Source: a virus
IMG/VR virus record: IMGVR_UViG_3300044953_000566
Coordinates: 1 to 38,381 of that record
DNA: 38,381 nt
Reading direction: 5' to 3' (one strand)
The notes under the pieces were generated by a model that made no database searches, was not told the origin of the DNA, and saw nothing but the letters and a program-made list of their open reading frames with translations. Of the stretch, positions 22,311 through 31,086 are shown one piece after another. Made by a program: the position numbers and the translations under genes. How positions within the stretch are numbered: position 1 is the stretch's first letter; each line of letters starts with the position of its first letter.

Positions 22311-23993
22311 TTATACATTAGGGTAAGATTGCTCTCGCTTCAATTTTTTAATTTCATTTTCAATTTCACTCAACTTCACTTTATATTTTTGAAGTTCTTT
22401 CTTAATTTCAACACGCTTGTTATAAAAGTGATCAACAAATAACGGTACGACCCCTTTAAACTTTTGAGTGAATAAGAAGTTAGCTTTTGTTATCGCTAGC
22501 TCTTCAGCTTTAATTAACTCACCAAAACGTTCCTTGGTAAAGTTGAGAGTTTTACCACTTACATGTCTAATTGTAAACGTACCATCATCGTTTTTAATAA
22601 ACTTACCAACTTTTGTTTCAGGTGACAAATTGAGTGAAATCATCACATTTGGGTACAGTGAATTAGCGTCAAAAGAAATTACTTTCTCTTGAAACCCACT
22701 ACGGGGTTCAGCAACATATGCACCTGGGTTTGTACTATCTGGATCATTACGAACGAACGTCGAAATAATCTTACCACCCTCACGAGACTTAATACATAAA
22801 GCTCCATTGATAACAGATAAAGTACCCATTGCTTGTTCAAATGTACACAATCCTGCATAAGATAACATCCTCAATAGATTTACATATTGCAACTTTTCTT
22901 CAAGTCGAACAACAATGTTAACGTCTTGAATGTTATAATCAATAAATGTATCCCAGTCTGTATCGGTCAATTGAGCTAATGACATACCATTCAACTCGAC
23001 TTTCTTTTCACCAAGCTCAATTTCACCAATATTATCAAGCTTATAGCTGTCACGTTCTTTAAAACAAAATCGCTTGTAGATATCTAAGTAATCAAGAATA
23101 GAAATACCATCGATGTAATAACGACGTTGTTGTTTACCAAATTTACCGATAATGTCTCTGTAATGCACATTACCAAGTGGTGACATTTCTTTAGTATATT
23201 CTTCACCTAAGATTCGTGAGCAACGATTAATAATATAAGGAATATCAAAAAATTCTGAGTTCCACCCTGACATAATATCAGGATAATCTTTCTTGAGATA
23301 ATCAATAAACTTTATAAACAACTCCTTTTCATTTTTACAATGAACGTATTTTACTGATTTATTAGAACCAGTGTAAGGGTTAACTCCAAAAGTATTAAAG
23401 CTTTTAGTTAAACTATCATAACATGTAATAATAGTCACTTCATGAGTTGGGTCTTCTGGATTCGGGAACGATGTATGTTGTGAGTAACACGACTGGTTAT
23501 AATTACACCATAGTTGTTTTTCTTCATCCCATACTTCATAATCAGCAGACATTTTATTATTTCTGAATGTTTTAAAGTCTACAATTTGTTCTTCGGTTGC
23601 CTTTTTTCTAATTTTTATTTTATGGTCACCTTTATAATAAAGTGTATCTGTTTCAATATCTAAAAAACAAATCTTAATCGGATGCTGAGTAAATTCTACA
23701 GTTTCATTTTCTTTCCAAAATGTATCTAAAAGATATTGCTGAACAGGTGGTAGGTTTTCAAATACTCGACGAATACCCCCATCACGTAAAAATTTATTCC
23801 GCTCATAACTATTTCGGAATACTTTCTTCTTTAATTTTGTATTGTAAATTGAGGTATACTCACCTTTTGAATCTTCTAGATACAAATATGGATCATGAGA
23901 TACAGTATACCTCACTCGGTTACCATCTTTATCCCATGTAAAGAGTTCTACACACCTGTTAATATTGTTATAATAACAATTACGATACGACAT
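22311..23993 (-). CDS. 43: DNA polymerase gp43, N-terminal piece (43A)
   Basis: A 560-residue family B polymerase N-terminal and exonuclease region. Exo I is FLDIETD (catalytic 112-114), Exo II is SGWNSEFFDIPYI and Exo III is DYNIQDVNIV. The first palm motif, SFDANSLYPNVM, has its metal-binding Asp at residue 442. The ORF stops in the fingers (KLSEIENEIKKLKREQ), before motif B. Motif B and motif C are in the next two cistrons. Aeromonas T4-like phages have a comparable two-part gp43 (43A/43B). Here the fingers break adds to an intron and a split intein. Confidence 0.92.
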   Translation of the reverse strand: MSYRNCYYNNINRCVELFTWDKDGNRVRYTVSHDPYLYLEDSKGEYTSIYNTKLKKKVFRNSYERNKFLRDGGIRRVFENLPPVQQYLLDTFWKENETVEFTQHPIKICFLDIETDTLYYKGDHKIKIRKKATEEQIVDFKTFRNNKMSADYEVWDEEKQLWCNYNQSCYSQHTSFPNPEDPTHEVTIITCYDSLTKSFNTFGVNPYTGSNKSVKYVHCKNEKELFIKFIDYLKKDYPDIMSGWNSEFFDIPYIINRCSRILGEEYTKEMSPLGNVHYRDIIGKFGKQQRRYYIDGISILDYLDIYKRFCFKERDSYKLDNIGEIELGEKKVELNGMSLAQLTDTDWDTFIDYNIQDVNIVVRLEEKLQYVNLLRMLSYAGLCTFEQAMGTLSVINGALCIKSREGGKIISTFVRNDPDSTNPGAYVAEPRSGFQEKVISFDANSLYPNVMISLNLSPETKVGKFIKNDDGTFTIRHVSGKTLNFTKERFGELIKAEELAITKANFLFTQKFKGVVPLFVDHFYNKRVEIKKELQKYKVKLSEIENEIKKLKREQSYPNV

Positions 23994-24011
23994 AATATGG
24001 AATTATATACA

Positions 24012-25214
24012 CTAATTCCATTTTTTCAAATATTTTCGTTCAGGACTATTATATGGTGTTGTATAAGACTCGTATATACAACCAACATTTTCAGCATTTT
24101 CCAAGAAACGTGTTTCGCCAATCTTTCTCATTTCAGTGGACATTACACGATACTTTGGTTTATTTTTGAGAGTGGACGCAATTTTTTCTAGTAATTCTTC
24201 ACCACTATTGAACTTTAACATTGCATCCTTATATGTGCAAATATCTTGACAAATTACAGGTATACCTAAAATACACGCTTCAATATATTTGATATCTGAT
24301 TTAGCTCTATTAAATGGGTTATCTTGTAACGGGGCAATCATCAAATTAATATTCAAATCGTAAATCTTTTTAGGATATGCATATAAAGGTTGCCATGGGT
24401 AAAATTCAATTTCACCTGATTGAACATAAGGCAAAAGAGGTGGTGGGAATGCACCCATAAACACCCACTGATAATTGCGACGTGTGTCAATAATAGCTTT
24501 TAATACATGCTCAAAGTCGTCTTTACCCCCTGTTTTATTGTCAACATCATAATGAGCACCTGAACCTGTATAAAGAATACGAGGCTTTTTATAATGTTTA
24601 TCTAAGTTATTACAAATACGTGCATGATTAAACAAATACCCTATCCAGAAAAATGGAGGGAAGTTTGGAATAACCGTAATTTCTTGCTTACCTGTTTTTT
24701 CTCTATACAGGTCTCTCATATAATCACATGTAACTGTAACTTCATCAACCATATTGATGATATCAATACAGTTCTGTCTTACTTCATCGGTATCAAACGC
24801 AAATTTAAATCGATTATAATCGGGAATACATTCTTTAAAAACTACATCATCAACTTCGTAAATAAGTTTAAATTTATGCTGCTTTTGAATTGATTTTAAA
24901 TGTTCAATAAATTGTTTTTGTACAGATGTAGCTTGACGTTGAATTTTAACTGCTTTAACGTTTTCATACCATCTTGGATCAAACACCATGCATGTATTTG
25001 ACTGCGATACCATTTGCTGATTTGCATTTAAAATCTGTTCAGGCCAAATAACACGCCAATGACCACACCCGGAATAGTCTGCAAGATAATTAACAACACG
25101 TGGTAATGATAATTCTCGAGGCTGTTCTGGCTGCGGCTTTGATTGAGCTGATACCACAAATGGTGTGTTATTAAACGGACTTACAAACGGGCTAGTCACG
25201 AAAGGCGAAGACAT
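24012..25214 (-). CDS. Glycosyltransferase, GT-B fold (GT4-like)
   Basis: About 400 residues. The N-terminal Rossmann half includes YLADYSGCGHWRVIWPEQ and LIYEVDDVVF. The C-terminal half has RILYTGSGAHYD, WVFMGAFPPPLLPY, LMIAPLQDNPFNRAKSDIKYIEACILGIPVICQD, which is the GT4 donor-binding signature with the Lys/Glu pair. It is cytoplasmic, with a Pro/Ser-rich N-terminal tail. It could glucosylate modified DNA bases, as T4 transferases do, or a surface glycan. It is transcribed from the gp46 side into 43A. The start is at 25214 (MSSPF) or two codons earlier. Confidence 0.8.
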   Translation of the reverse strand: MSSPFVTSPFVSPFNNTPFVVSAQSKPQPEQPRELSLPRVVNYLADYSGCGHWRVIWPEQILNANQQMVSQSNTCMVFDPRWYENVKAVKIQRQATSVQKQFIEHLKSIQKQHKFKLIYEVDDVVFKECIPDYNRFKFAFDTDEVRQNCIDIINMVDEVTVTCDYMRDLYREKTGKQEITVIPNFPPFFWIGYLFNHARICNNLDKHYKKPRILYTGSGAHYDVDNKTGGKDDFEHVLKAIIDTRRNYQWVFMGAFPPPLLPYVQSGEIEFYPWQPLYAYPKKIYDLNINLMIAPLQDNPFNRAKSDIKYIEACILGIPVICQDICTYKDAMLKFNSGEELLEKIASTLKNKPKYRVMSTEMRKIGETRFLENAENVGCIYESYTTPYNSPERKYLKKWN

Positions 25215-25235
25215 AAACATATACTGGATTTAGGT

Positions 25236-27041
25236 TTATTCGTTTATAAAATCAACACGCTTCGTAATACCTGATTGTTTTTCAAGATATATAACCTCAC
25301 CGGTAACAGCTTTTAATGATTCCGGTCTGTGCGAGATTACATAGATACATTCTTTAAATTGTTCGGAACGTTCTTTAAGTAACTCCACAATAAGTTCAAT
25401 ACCTTTATCATCAAAAGATGAATCAAACAATTCATCATAAAATGCAATATTATACTGCACACCGCCTTGCATACGTCTCAAGTCTGAAAATGTAAATAAA
25501 CAAGCTAAGTCCACACTCTTGCGTTCAGCACCCGAAAAGTTAAAATAAGAACAGATCTTATTCTTTTCATTTACAATTTCTTCTTCAAAAAATTCATTGA
25601 AATAACAAACTGCATTGCTGTCTAACTTTTTGAGATAAAACATTAATTTACCATTTAACAATTCAAGTAACTTATTAACGATATAAGATTTCACACCCTC
25701 TTCGCTAATAATATATTTTACAACTTCCAGTTTTTGTAATTGCTGTCTTTTACTTGTGATAATTTTATCTAATTCATCACAACGTAATTCAGTTTTAGCA
25801 ATTAATTCATCAAATTCAGTTGTAGTTGTTTCAACTTGCTTTATATCTTCAATTAATGAAGTTTGCCACTTTGTTAACTGCTCAATTTTATCTTGAATAT
25901 TACGTTCTTCTTGAACAAGTAGTTTATTTTTTGATAATTTATCTTCTTCTTCTTTTAATTTTATAGCTAGTAAATTCCTCTTATGTTGATATTCAATCAA
26001 ATTAGATTGCAATTCACTTTGCTGCAAAGTAAGGTTACTAATTTCGTCTTTAATTCTATTTTTTTCTGTCTCAATATACACACTATCATGTTCTTTAATA
26101 GAACGCAAACAAACCGGACACTTGTCTTCATTTGTACCAATTTTTGAAAATGTATTGTTGCATGTTTTGATTTTTGATACCAATTCGCCTGTTTTTAAAG
26201 TCAGGTCATTAATATTGGTGTCGCATTTTTTAATACCAGTATCAATTTTTTCAATAGTTTCTGTTACAACCTGCTCATCCCAAAACACCATTGTATCGCG
26301 TTTTTGTTCTAGCTTTGCAATATTGCTTTCGTTTTCTTCTTGACGTTGCACATAGGTAGCATGTTTATTCTTACGATGCTCTATTATCTTCTCTTTTTGC
26401 TTTTGGTAGTTAGATATAGATCTAACTACTTCATCGAATTTAGTTTGTTCAATTTCGTTTTCTTTTGTTACATGATTGATTTCATTTCTAAGTTCAGAAA
26501 TCATTTTACTAAAAATTTCTAAACCAAAAATATCTTCGATAAATTTTCGTTTTTCAACTTTATTTTTTGCCATGAATGGAATTGCACCATTAACAGTCAT
26601 AATAACACAGTTTTGAAAAACTGCAGGTGTTGCACTTAATATATCACAAATATATTTGTTTGTATTAGCAATAGTATCACGAGTTACATCAACATTATCT
26701 TTTGAAATGGTAACCTTTGATGGGTTATTTTTTCTACAAATTGTATATGTGTGTTCACTTGTAGGTGTTTTTACATCAAATTGCAACTCAATTACAGTTG
26801 TACCACCTGTAATATTATTAACAATAAGGTCTTTCTTAATTTCACGCAATGATTCACCAAATATTGCGAAATATAATCCATCAGCAATAGTGGATTTACC
26901 GATTGCATTACGTCTATCTGGCTTATCTTTGTTTTGACCTGTAATTAAATTAATACCTTCTTTGAAGTATATACACACAGGGTCGTTACCAATAGATAAA
27001 AAGTTTTGAATCTTTAGACTTTTAAATTTAACTGACTTCAT
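25236..27041 (-). CDS. 46: Recombination endonuclease subunit, T4 gp46-like (SbcC/Rad50 family)
   Basis: About 601 aa from the ATG at 27041 (MKSVKFKSLKIQNF), which removes an improbable Cys-rich leader; T4 gp46 is 560 aa. The P-loop is expanded, GQNKDKPDRRNAIGKS. Long coiled coils flank a zinc hook, KCPVCLRS. The C-terminal ABC signature (FSGAERKSVDLACLF) and Walker B (YNIAFYDELFD) follow, then VISHR. With gp47 it resects double-strand ends for recombination-dependent replication. It overlaps gp47 by four bases. Confidence 0.92.
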   Translation of the reverse strand: MKSVKFKSLKIQNFLSIGNDPVCIYFKEGINLITGQNKDKPDRRNAIGKSTIADGLYFAIFGESLREIKKDLIVNNITGGTTVIELQFDVKTPTSEHTYTICRKNNPSKVTISKDNVDVTRDTIANTNKYICDILSATPAVFQNCVIMTVNGAIPFMAKNKVEKRKFIEDIFGLEIFSKMISELRNEINHVTKENEIEQTKFDEVVRSISNYQKQKEKIIEHRKNKHATYVQRQEENESNIAKLEQKRDTMVFWDEQVVTETIEKIDTGIKKCDTNINDLTLKTGELVSKIKTCNNTFSKIGTNEDKCPVCLRSIKEHDSVYIETEKNRIKDEISNLTLQQSELQSNLIEYQHKRNLLAIKLKEEEDKLSKNKLLVQEERNIQDKIEQLTKWQTSLIEDIKQVETTTTEFDELIAKTELRCDELDKIITSKRQQLQKLEVVKYIISEEGVKSYIVNKLLELLNGKLMFYLKKLDSNAVCYFNEFFEEEIVNEKNKICSYFNFSGAERKSVDLACLFTFSDLRRMQGGVQYNIAFYDELFDSSFDDKGIELIVELLKERSEQFKECIYVISHRPESLKAVTGEVIYLEKQSGITKRVDFINE

Positions 27042-28084
27042 ACAAGTGCACACTTACTGTAAAGGTTAAGTGTGTGTTCTAATATAGATTTTTTATCATC
27101 TATATCAAGTAAATTTACAAACTCTTCAATAGCTTGCGTAATATCAATACCGGAAAAATCGTATGATGTGGTATCTGTAATAATTTTATTGCAGTTAATA
27201 TCATAATCAACAATCAAAGTATTAGGTTTGAGTTGATTTAAAACTGTCTGTAAAACAGTAATATCATCTTGACTAATATTTCTATCGATTTTTAGTTTGA
27301 CAAAGTTATTAGTAATACACGTTTTAAAATAATCTGAAATGGTTCCAGCTTGTACAAGATCACTAAGAGTAATTTTTTTATAACGAGGTGATAAATTGTT
27401 TTGATAGAACGTGTAAGTTGAATCATTTATATCAAGAATGTAATAACCTTTACTGGTATCACAATCACCAAAGTCCATTTCAAAAGGATTACCTACATAT
27501 AATATTGTACCAGCACCGAATTGACGTTCATGTCTAGTATGAAAATGACCAGATATAACAAGATTAAACTTCTTCAAAAGATCACTTGCTTTCATTCCAT
27601 CTTCACACATTTTCATCGAATTCATTTTAAATGATTCAATTTCAAGGTGACCAAAACAAATGTCACTATCAGGTAATTCTGTATGTGAAAACCCCCAAGG
27701 TAAGAATGATAGAGTTTTATTAAACCGATCAAGCGTAAATGGCTTATCAATTACGTTTACGCTTTGTTTACCCTTTATAATATTCAAAGAGTGAACATCT
27801 GTGCGATGTTTAAAATATTGATCATGGTTACCTGTTATAATTGTTAAGTTGAATTCACTTAACAATTCAAATATTTCTGCTGACACTGTTAGTGTATTTA
27901 CAGATATTTCACTACGGTTATGGTACCAATCACCACAAAAAATTATATCTTTAATATTTTGCTGTTTGAGATCTTTGACAAACCAGCGACACCAGTCTAA
28001 TGCAATGGTGTGCCACTGACCTGAATCATTATGAACACCTAAATGTAAATCAGAAAATATTGCAACCTTTGAATTGTTAATCAT
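27038..28084 (-). CDS. 47: Recombination nuclease subunit, T4 gp47-like (SbcD/Mre11 family)
   Basis: About 348 aa (T4 gp47 is 339). The ATG at 28084 (MINNSKVAIFSDLHLG) is chosen because it places the first metallophosphoesterase motif at the N terminus. The motifs are SDLHLG, FCGDWYHNRSE, ITGNHDQ and ISGHFHTRH, all with the expected Asp/His/Asn residues. It pairs with gp46 as the nuclease half. The start overlaps the gp55 gene by eight bases, so late-sigma and recombination functions share a transcript. Confidence 0.93.
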   Translation of the reverse strand: MINNSKVAIFSDLHLGVHNDSGQWHTIALDWCRWFVKDLKQQNIKDIIFCGDWYHNRSEISVNTLTVSAEIFELLSEFNLTIITGNHDQYFKHRTDVHSLNIIKGKQSVNVIDKPFTLDRFNKTLSFLPWGFSHTELPDSDICFGHLEIESFKMNSMKMCEDGMKASDLLKKFNLVISGHFHTRHERQFGAGTILYVGNPFEMDFGDCDTSKGYYILDINDSTYTFYQNNLSPRYKKITLSDLVQAGTISDYFKTCITNNFVKLKIDRNISQDDITVLQTVLNQLKPNTLIVDYDINCNKIITDTTSYDFSGIDITQAIEEFVNLLDIDDKKSILEHTLNLYSKCALV

Positions 28085-28535
28085 AGTTCTGATTATAACT
28101 ATTGACCTCATCCTCATCATCGTCTTCAGGTTTTACATAGATACATGAGCTCATTTTTGGGTCGGTCATCATAGATTGATACATTTGAGACTTATATTCA
28201 TGTATCGTATCATGGTGTTTCTTTTCTTTTTTAATGCGATTAATAAAAGCATGAAATGCAATTGTAGTAAAATATGAGAAAGGATTGGATCCCGTACTAA
28301 AATCATACTTTTTTTTCTGTATTGCATTGTACATCTTTACTAATGCATCACCAATCATATCTTCTTTATAGGTATAATTGATAAACGATGGTAAAAAACT
28401 CAATCCTGTTGCAATTTTTTTAATATACACACCAAGATCTTCTGTAATGATATCAGTGTCATAATACTTTTTAAGAGCTAACTTAAACTCTTCAGGATTG
28501 ACATAGTATTGAGCTTTATTTTCTTGCTTTGCCAT
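28077..28535 (-). CDS. 55: Late-transcription sigma factor, T4 gp55-like
   Basis: A 152-residue protein, somewhat shorter than T4 gp55 (185 aa). The region-2-like core is GDALVKMYNAIQKKKYDF, then FSYFTTIAFHAFINRIKKEKK, the segment that recognises the TATAAATA late promoter. Late-promoter-like octamers are abundant in this window, supporting an active gp55 system. The C terminus is acidic (EDDDEDEVNSYNQNYD). It is preceded by the TATAATATAGTT element. Gene order gp55-47-46 on one strand is also seen in other T4-like phages. Confidence 0.85.
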   Translation of the reverse strand: MAKQENKAQYYVNPEEFKLALKKYYDTDIITEDLGVYIKKIATGLSFLPSFINYTYKEDMIGDALVKMYNAIQKKKYDFSTGSNPFSYFTTIAFHAFINRIKKEKKHHDTIHEYKSQMYQSMMTDPKMSSCIYVKPEDDDEDEVNSYNQNYD

Positions 28536-28539
28536 AATG

Positions 28540-28551
28540 AACTATATTATA
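28540..28551 (-). promoter_or_regulatory. TATAATATAGTT element upstream of gp55
   Basis: A 12-mer identical to that before queC, four bases from the ATG. The TATAAT core suggests a host-type -10 box for earlier transcription. Confidence 0.4.
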
Positions 28552-28564
28552 ATAATCAGATTAA

Positions 28565-29410
28565 TCAACATTCTCTTATATTTTTTTCAGAAAATTGTAT
28601 TTTTTCGCGTTGGTAAATGTTTTTTCTAGCGTCACCGTGTTCATTCCCGTATCGTAAATTGTCAACCAAGTCGAAAATATATAGTTTTGATTTGGAGGGA
28701 TGTAATCTCAGCCCACGTCCAATAGATTGCACGGTACGAATAAAGGCCTTACCACCAGCTGCAAACATGATTAGGTGTAAATTTTTGATATTTACACCTG
28801 TTGAAAATATAGAACTTAACGCAATACATACGACATTGTTGTTTTTTTCTATGATTTCCTTGATCTTTTCCCGCTCCTCCACCTCAACTTTTCCTTGAAT
28901 AAAGAAAACCTTTTTGGAAATACCTTTGAGATGTTCCATTAAAATTTCCCCATGTCGTATATGGTTGATCAAAATGAGGATATTGTTAGGAAATTTTTGA
29001 GATATTTCCTTAATTGCATTGTTCCTAAAATTTGATTCGTAGAGGAAATTAAGTTCATCACGGTAGTTCATTTTAGGAACAGGCTTGTAATTGATGTTAA
29101 TACACTTAACTTCTGCGTTTGTAAGGTAGTTTTCCTGTCGTAATTCGTAAGAACTCTTTTCATATATAACAGGTCCAAGCTTTCCTAAAACAGACCAACG
29201 GTCTCCATTTTTATCAGGAATAGTTCCTGTAAATCCATATTTGTGTGAGGTTAGTATTTTGGAAATAAGTTTTCCTGATACATCTGCTTTCATTTTATGG
29301 CAGTTAGAAGCAACTATATTACCACTAACAATATAGTTGTGGTCCGTTTCAATGTGGAGATTATAAACAATCTCCGGTTTATCTATTTCCGTTTTTGTTA
29401 TTAATCTCAT
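28565..29410 (-). CDS. uvsW: UvsW helicase, C-terminal piece with IntC
   Basis: A 281-residue protein. The first 36 residues are an intein C-half (VYNLHIETDHNYIVSGNIVASN) with catalytic Asn36 and Cys37 at +1. The penultimate residue is Ser instead of His. The extein resumes as CHKMKADVSGK, completing the DExH motif II, then YGFTGTIPD (motif III-like), ILILINHIRHGE, and the C-terminal helicase motifs FSTGVNI and QSIGRGLRLHP. With the N-terminal piece it makes about 471 residues, close to the 503 aa of T4 UvsW, a branch-migration helicase. Confidence 0.9.
   Translation of the reverse strand: MRLITKTEIDKPEIVYNLHIETDHNYIVSGNIVASNCHKMKADVSGKLISKILTSHKYGFTGTIPDKNGDRWSVLGKLGPVIYEKSSYELRQENYLTNAEVKCININYKPVPKMNYRDELNFLYESNFRNNAIKEISQKFPNNILILINHIRHGEILMEHLKGISKKVFFIQGKVEVEEREKIKEIIEKNNNVVCIALSSIFSTGVNIKNLHLIMFAAGGKAFIRTVQSIGRGLRLHPSKSKLYIFDLVDNLRYGNEHGDARKNIYQREKIQFSEKNIREC
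29303..29410 (-). other. Split intein C-half (IntC) of UvsW
   Basis: 36 residues ending Ala-Ser-Asn before Cys+1. The HNYIV segment is block F. It begins only seven bases after the stop of the IntN ORF. Confidence 0.8.
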
Positions 29411-29417
29411 AATATTA

Positions 29418-30410
29418 TTATTTGTGCTTCACGGTTGTGGTATTAGGTGATATAATATTATCATCCTTGGTTATTTCATCTGCTCTTACCCAACCTCTAT
29501 CGGTCAATAGTTTGTGGTTACCTGTTAGTTTGAGTATTGTACCGTCATCAAATACCATTTCATACATTTTTTCACTTTTACTGTTGGTTAAGTTTTTGAA
29601 AACATTAACGACCACATCTTCCTTAACCTCGTTAGTTTTTTCATCGTAATTGAGAACAATATCCCCAATTTTGATGTTTTGTATCTGACGCCAACCTGTT
29701 GGTGTTAAAACATCTGTTTCACCATCAAAACACTCATCTACAACAAGCAAATCAATATATTTTAACCACTCATTTTCCTCAAATTTTCGTTGTAATATAC
29801 CAATGTTGACTACAAAAACATTGGATGTTAAATCTGGTTCATGTTTTCCTGTCCATTTTGTTGGTTTAAACGTCACACCATATGAAAGGAAATCATTATA
29901 TGTTTGTGTGACTAGCCCTAAGTCTGGTACAATCACCAGACATTTGAATGTTGTCTTTTTGGTAGAATTTAAGTAATAATTTTCTATTAAAGTTGCGGTT
30001 GTAATAGTTTTACCTGCTCCTGTACCCATCAAACATATACCACGTCCAGTTTTAAGAGCCAACTTTACGACATCTTCTTGATATTCTCTTAACACGTTAC
30101 CATTAGCTTTAAGATTGTTGTAATATGTAAAGTCATACTGTTTTGTTAGGTAATTTGAAAGTACGGGTGTAACAGAAGTTGAAGGAACAACAATATTACA
30201 CTCATGAAGGTATTTGTTAATTTCCCAATACATACCTACCTCACACTGACCTGTAGGTGTTATGACATATTTTCTGCTAGGAATAAATTTATTCCTTCGC
30301 TTCATAAAAGAATGACCTTCATATGGATAACTAAAGTGTTCTCTTACTTGTTTAAACAATTCAGGTTCACATTGAAATATTAGTTTGTTATTTTTTAAAT
30401 CAAAAATCAT
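29418..30410 (-). CDS. uvsW: UvsW helicase, N-terminal piece with IntN
   Basis: 330 residues. The helicase N-extein (1-226) includes LREYQEDVVKLAL, Walker A MGTGAGKTI (128-136), CLVIVPDLGLVTQTYNDF and ends at LLVVDE in motif II. The intein starts with Cys227 (CFDGETDVLTP) exactly between DE and CH of the DExH box. It is a 104-residue IntN with GDIVLNYDE and block B TGNHKLL. The stop codon is separated from the IntC ATG by seven bases and the two ORFs are in different frames. Together the intein halves total about 140 residues, a complete mini-intein without endonuclease. Confidence 0.9.
   Translation of the reverse strand: MIFDLKNNKLIFQCEPELFKQVREHFSYPYEGHSFMKRRNKFIPSRKYVITPTGQCEVGMYWEINKYLHECNIVVPSTSVTPVLSNYLTKQYDFTYYNNLKANGNVLREYQEDVVKLALKTGRGICLMGTGAGKTITTATLIENYYLNSTKKTTFKCLVIVPDLGLVTQTYNDFLSYGVTFKPTKWTGKHEPDLTSNVFVVNIGILQRKFEENEWLKYIDLLVVDECFDGETDVLTPTGWRQIQNIKIGDIVLNYDEKTNEVKEDVVVNVFKNLTNSKSEKMYEMVFDDGTILKLTGNHKLLTDRGWVRADEITKDDNIISPNTTTVKHK
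29421..29732 (-). other. Split intein N-half (IntN) of UvsW, inserted in the DExH box
   Basis: 104 residues from Cys to the stop codon, with blocks A and B (GNHK). Inserted between the DE and CH codons of motif II. Confidence 0.85.
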
Positions 30411-30802
30411 AACGTCTCAAGTTTACCTAAATCTACAATGTTCTTGATCTCCCAATGCATACTACCGAATATTTTTTCTACCTTTTCTAAATATTCCACC
30501 ACGTTAGCTAAATCTCTTTTTTTTTCTTTGATTACAACAAACTCTTCTTGTTCTTCGATAAGGTTTAAAACAGTTTTATCTGATAAGGTAACAGGTGATT
30601 GTTCTTTTATTTTTATAGATAAAATTTTAGTTATCTTTTTTTCTTTATCGGTTAACTCTTGTAGCTCACGTTTTGCTTCAATTAACCTGGCAACCCAGAA
30701 ATGTTTTTTTGCTGGTAGTCTTAGTTGTGTTTCTTTAATATTAAAGTCATTTAATACGAGGTCTTGTTCGACATCTTTTATATATTTACTAAGTAGACTC
30801 AT
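30407..30802 (-). CDS. uvsY: Recombination mediator, T4 UvsY-like
   Basis: 131 residues from the ATG at 30802 (MSLLSKYIKDVEQDL), against 137 in T4. It is highly helical and charged, with the pattern of UvsY: a Lys-rich middle (REMQ-like REL..EKKITKIL) and a C-terminal helix GSMHWEIKNIVDLGKLE, comparable to RGFAIKHIQDMRAFE of T4 UvsY. UvsY helps UvsX displace gp32. It overlaps UvsW by four bases, matching the T4 neighbourhood of these genes. Assignment rests on by-eye similarity and context. Confidence 0.65.
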   Translation of the reverse strand: MSLLSKYIKDVEQDLVLNDFNIKETQLRLPAKKHFWVARLIEAKRELQELTDKEKKITKILSIKIKEQSPVTLSDKTVLNLIEEQEEFVVIKEKKRDLANVVEYLEKVEKIFGSMHWEIKNIVDLGKLETL

Positions 30803-30809
30803 AGTAAAT

Positions 30810-30817
30810 GATAAATA
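30810..30817 (+). promoter_or_regulatory. Late-promoter-like octamer GATAAATA
   Basis: GATAAATA lies eight bases upstream of the preferred ATG at 30826, in the short divergent spacer after uvsY. Confidence 0.4.
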
Positions 30818-30825
30818 CTGATAAC

Positions 30826-31086
30826 ATGAAATCAACTTTTAAAGCTCACTTTTTACAACTACTTGATGAAGAAAATGTTGCAGGTGGTGCAGCATCTGTA
30901 TTTGGAGCAGGTGTAGTTGCAGATGATGGTATATACGATCCAAATGCTAGTAGATTTACCTCAAATGATTCTATATATGCTCCTGGTGACGCAAGATTAC
31001 CTAAAGCTTTGAGTGGTGTGCAACGCAGAGCTGGTATAAGTAAAAAGCGACACAAATTTAAAAAACGCCACCGTAATAAATTATGA
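30826..31086 (+). CDS. Small late protein with capsid-targeting-like N terminus and basic tail
   Basis: 86 residues from the ATG at 30826 (MKSTFKAHFLQLLDEENVAGG); an ATG at 30808 adds six. The opening follows the pattern of T4 internal-protein targeting peptides, with LDE matching the I/L-x-E prohead-protease site. The middle is Gly/Ala/Ser-rich and the last 20 residues are very basic (KKRHKFKKRHRN), suited to binding packaged DNA. Its end overlaps the GIY-YIG gene by four bases. A head-internal DNA-associated protein is the most likely role. Confidence 0.6.
   Translation: MKSTFKAHFLQLLDEENVAGGAASVFGAGVVADDGIYDPNASRFTSNDSIYAPGDARLPKALSGVQRRAGISKKRHKFKKRHRNKL

Noticed and set aside
25236-27041. 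Expanded P-loop of gp46 as a novel feature
   Set aside because: Marine T4-like gp46 proteins commonly have a lengthened loop here, so it is probably ordinary family variation.
29405-29425. UvsW break as a simple frameshift pseudogene
   Set aside because: Both halves are intact with full intein blocks, and IntC has its own ATG right after the stop; a split intein explains the data better, though a read error is still possible.
30438-30821. Plus-strand ORF opposite uvsY
   Set aside because: Ser/Phe-rich shadow; the minus strand has UvsY features and operon overlap with uvsW.
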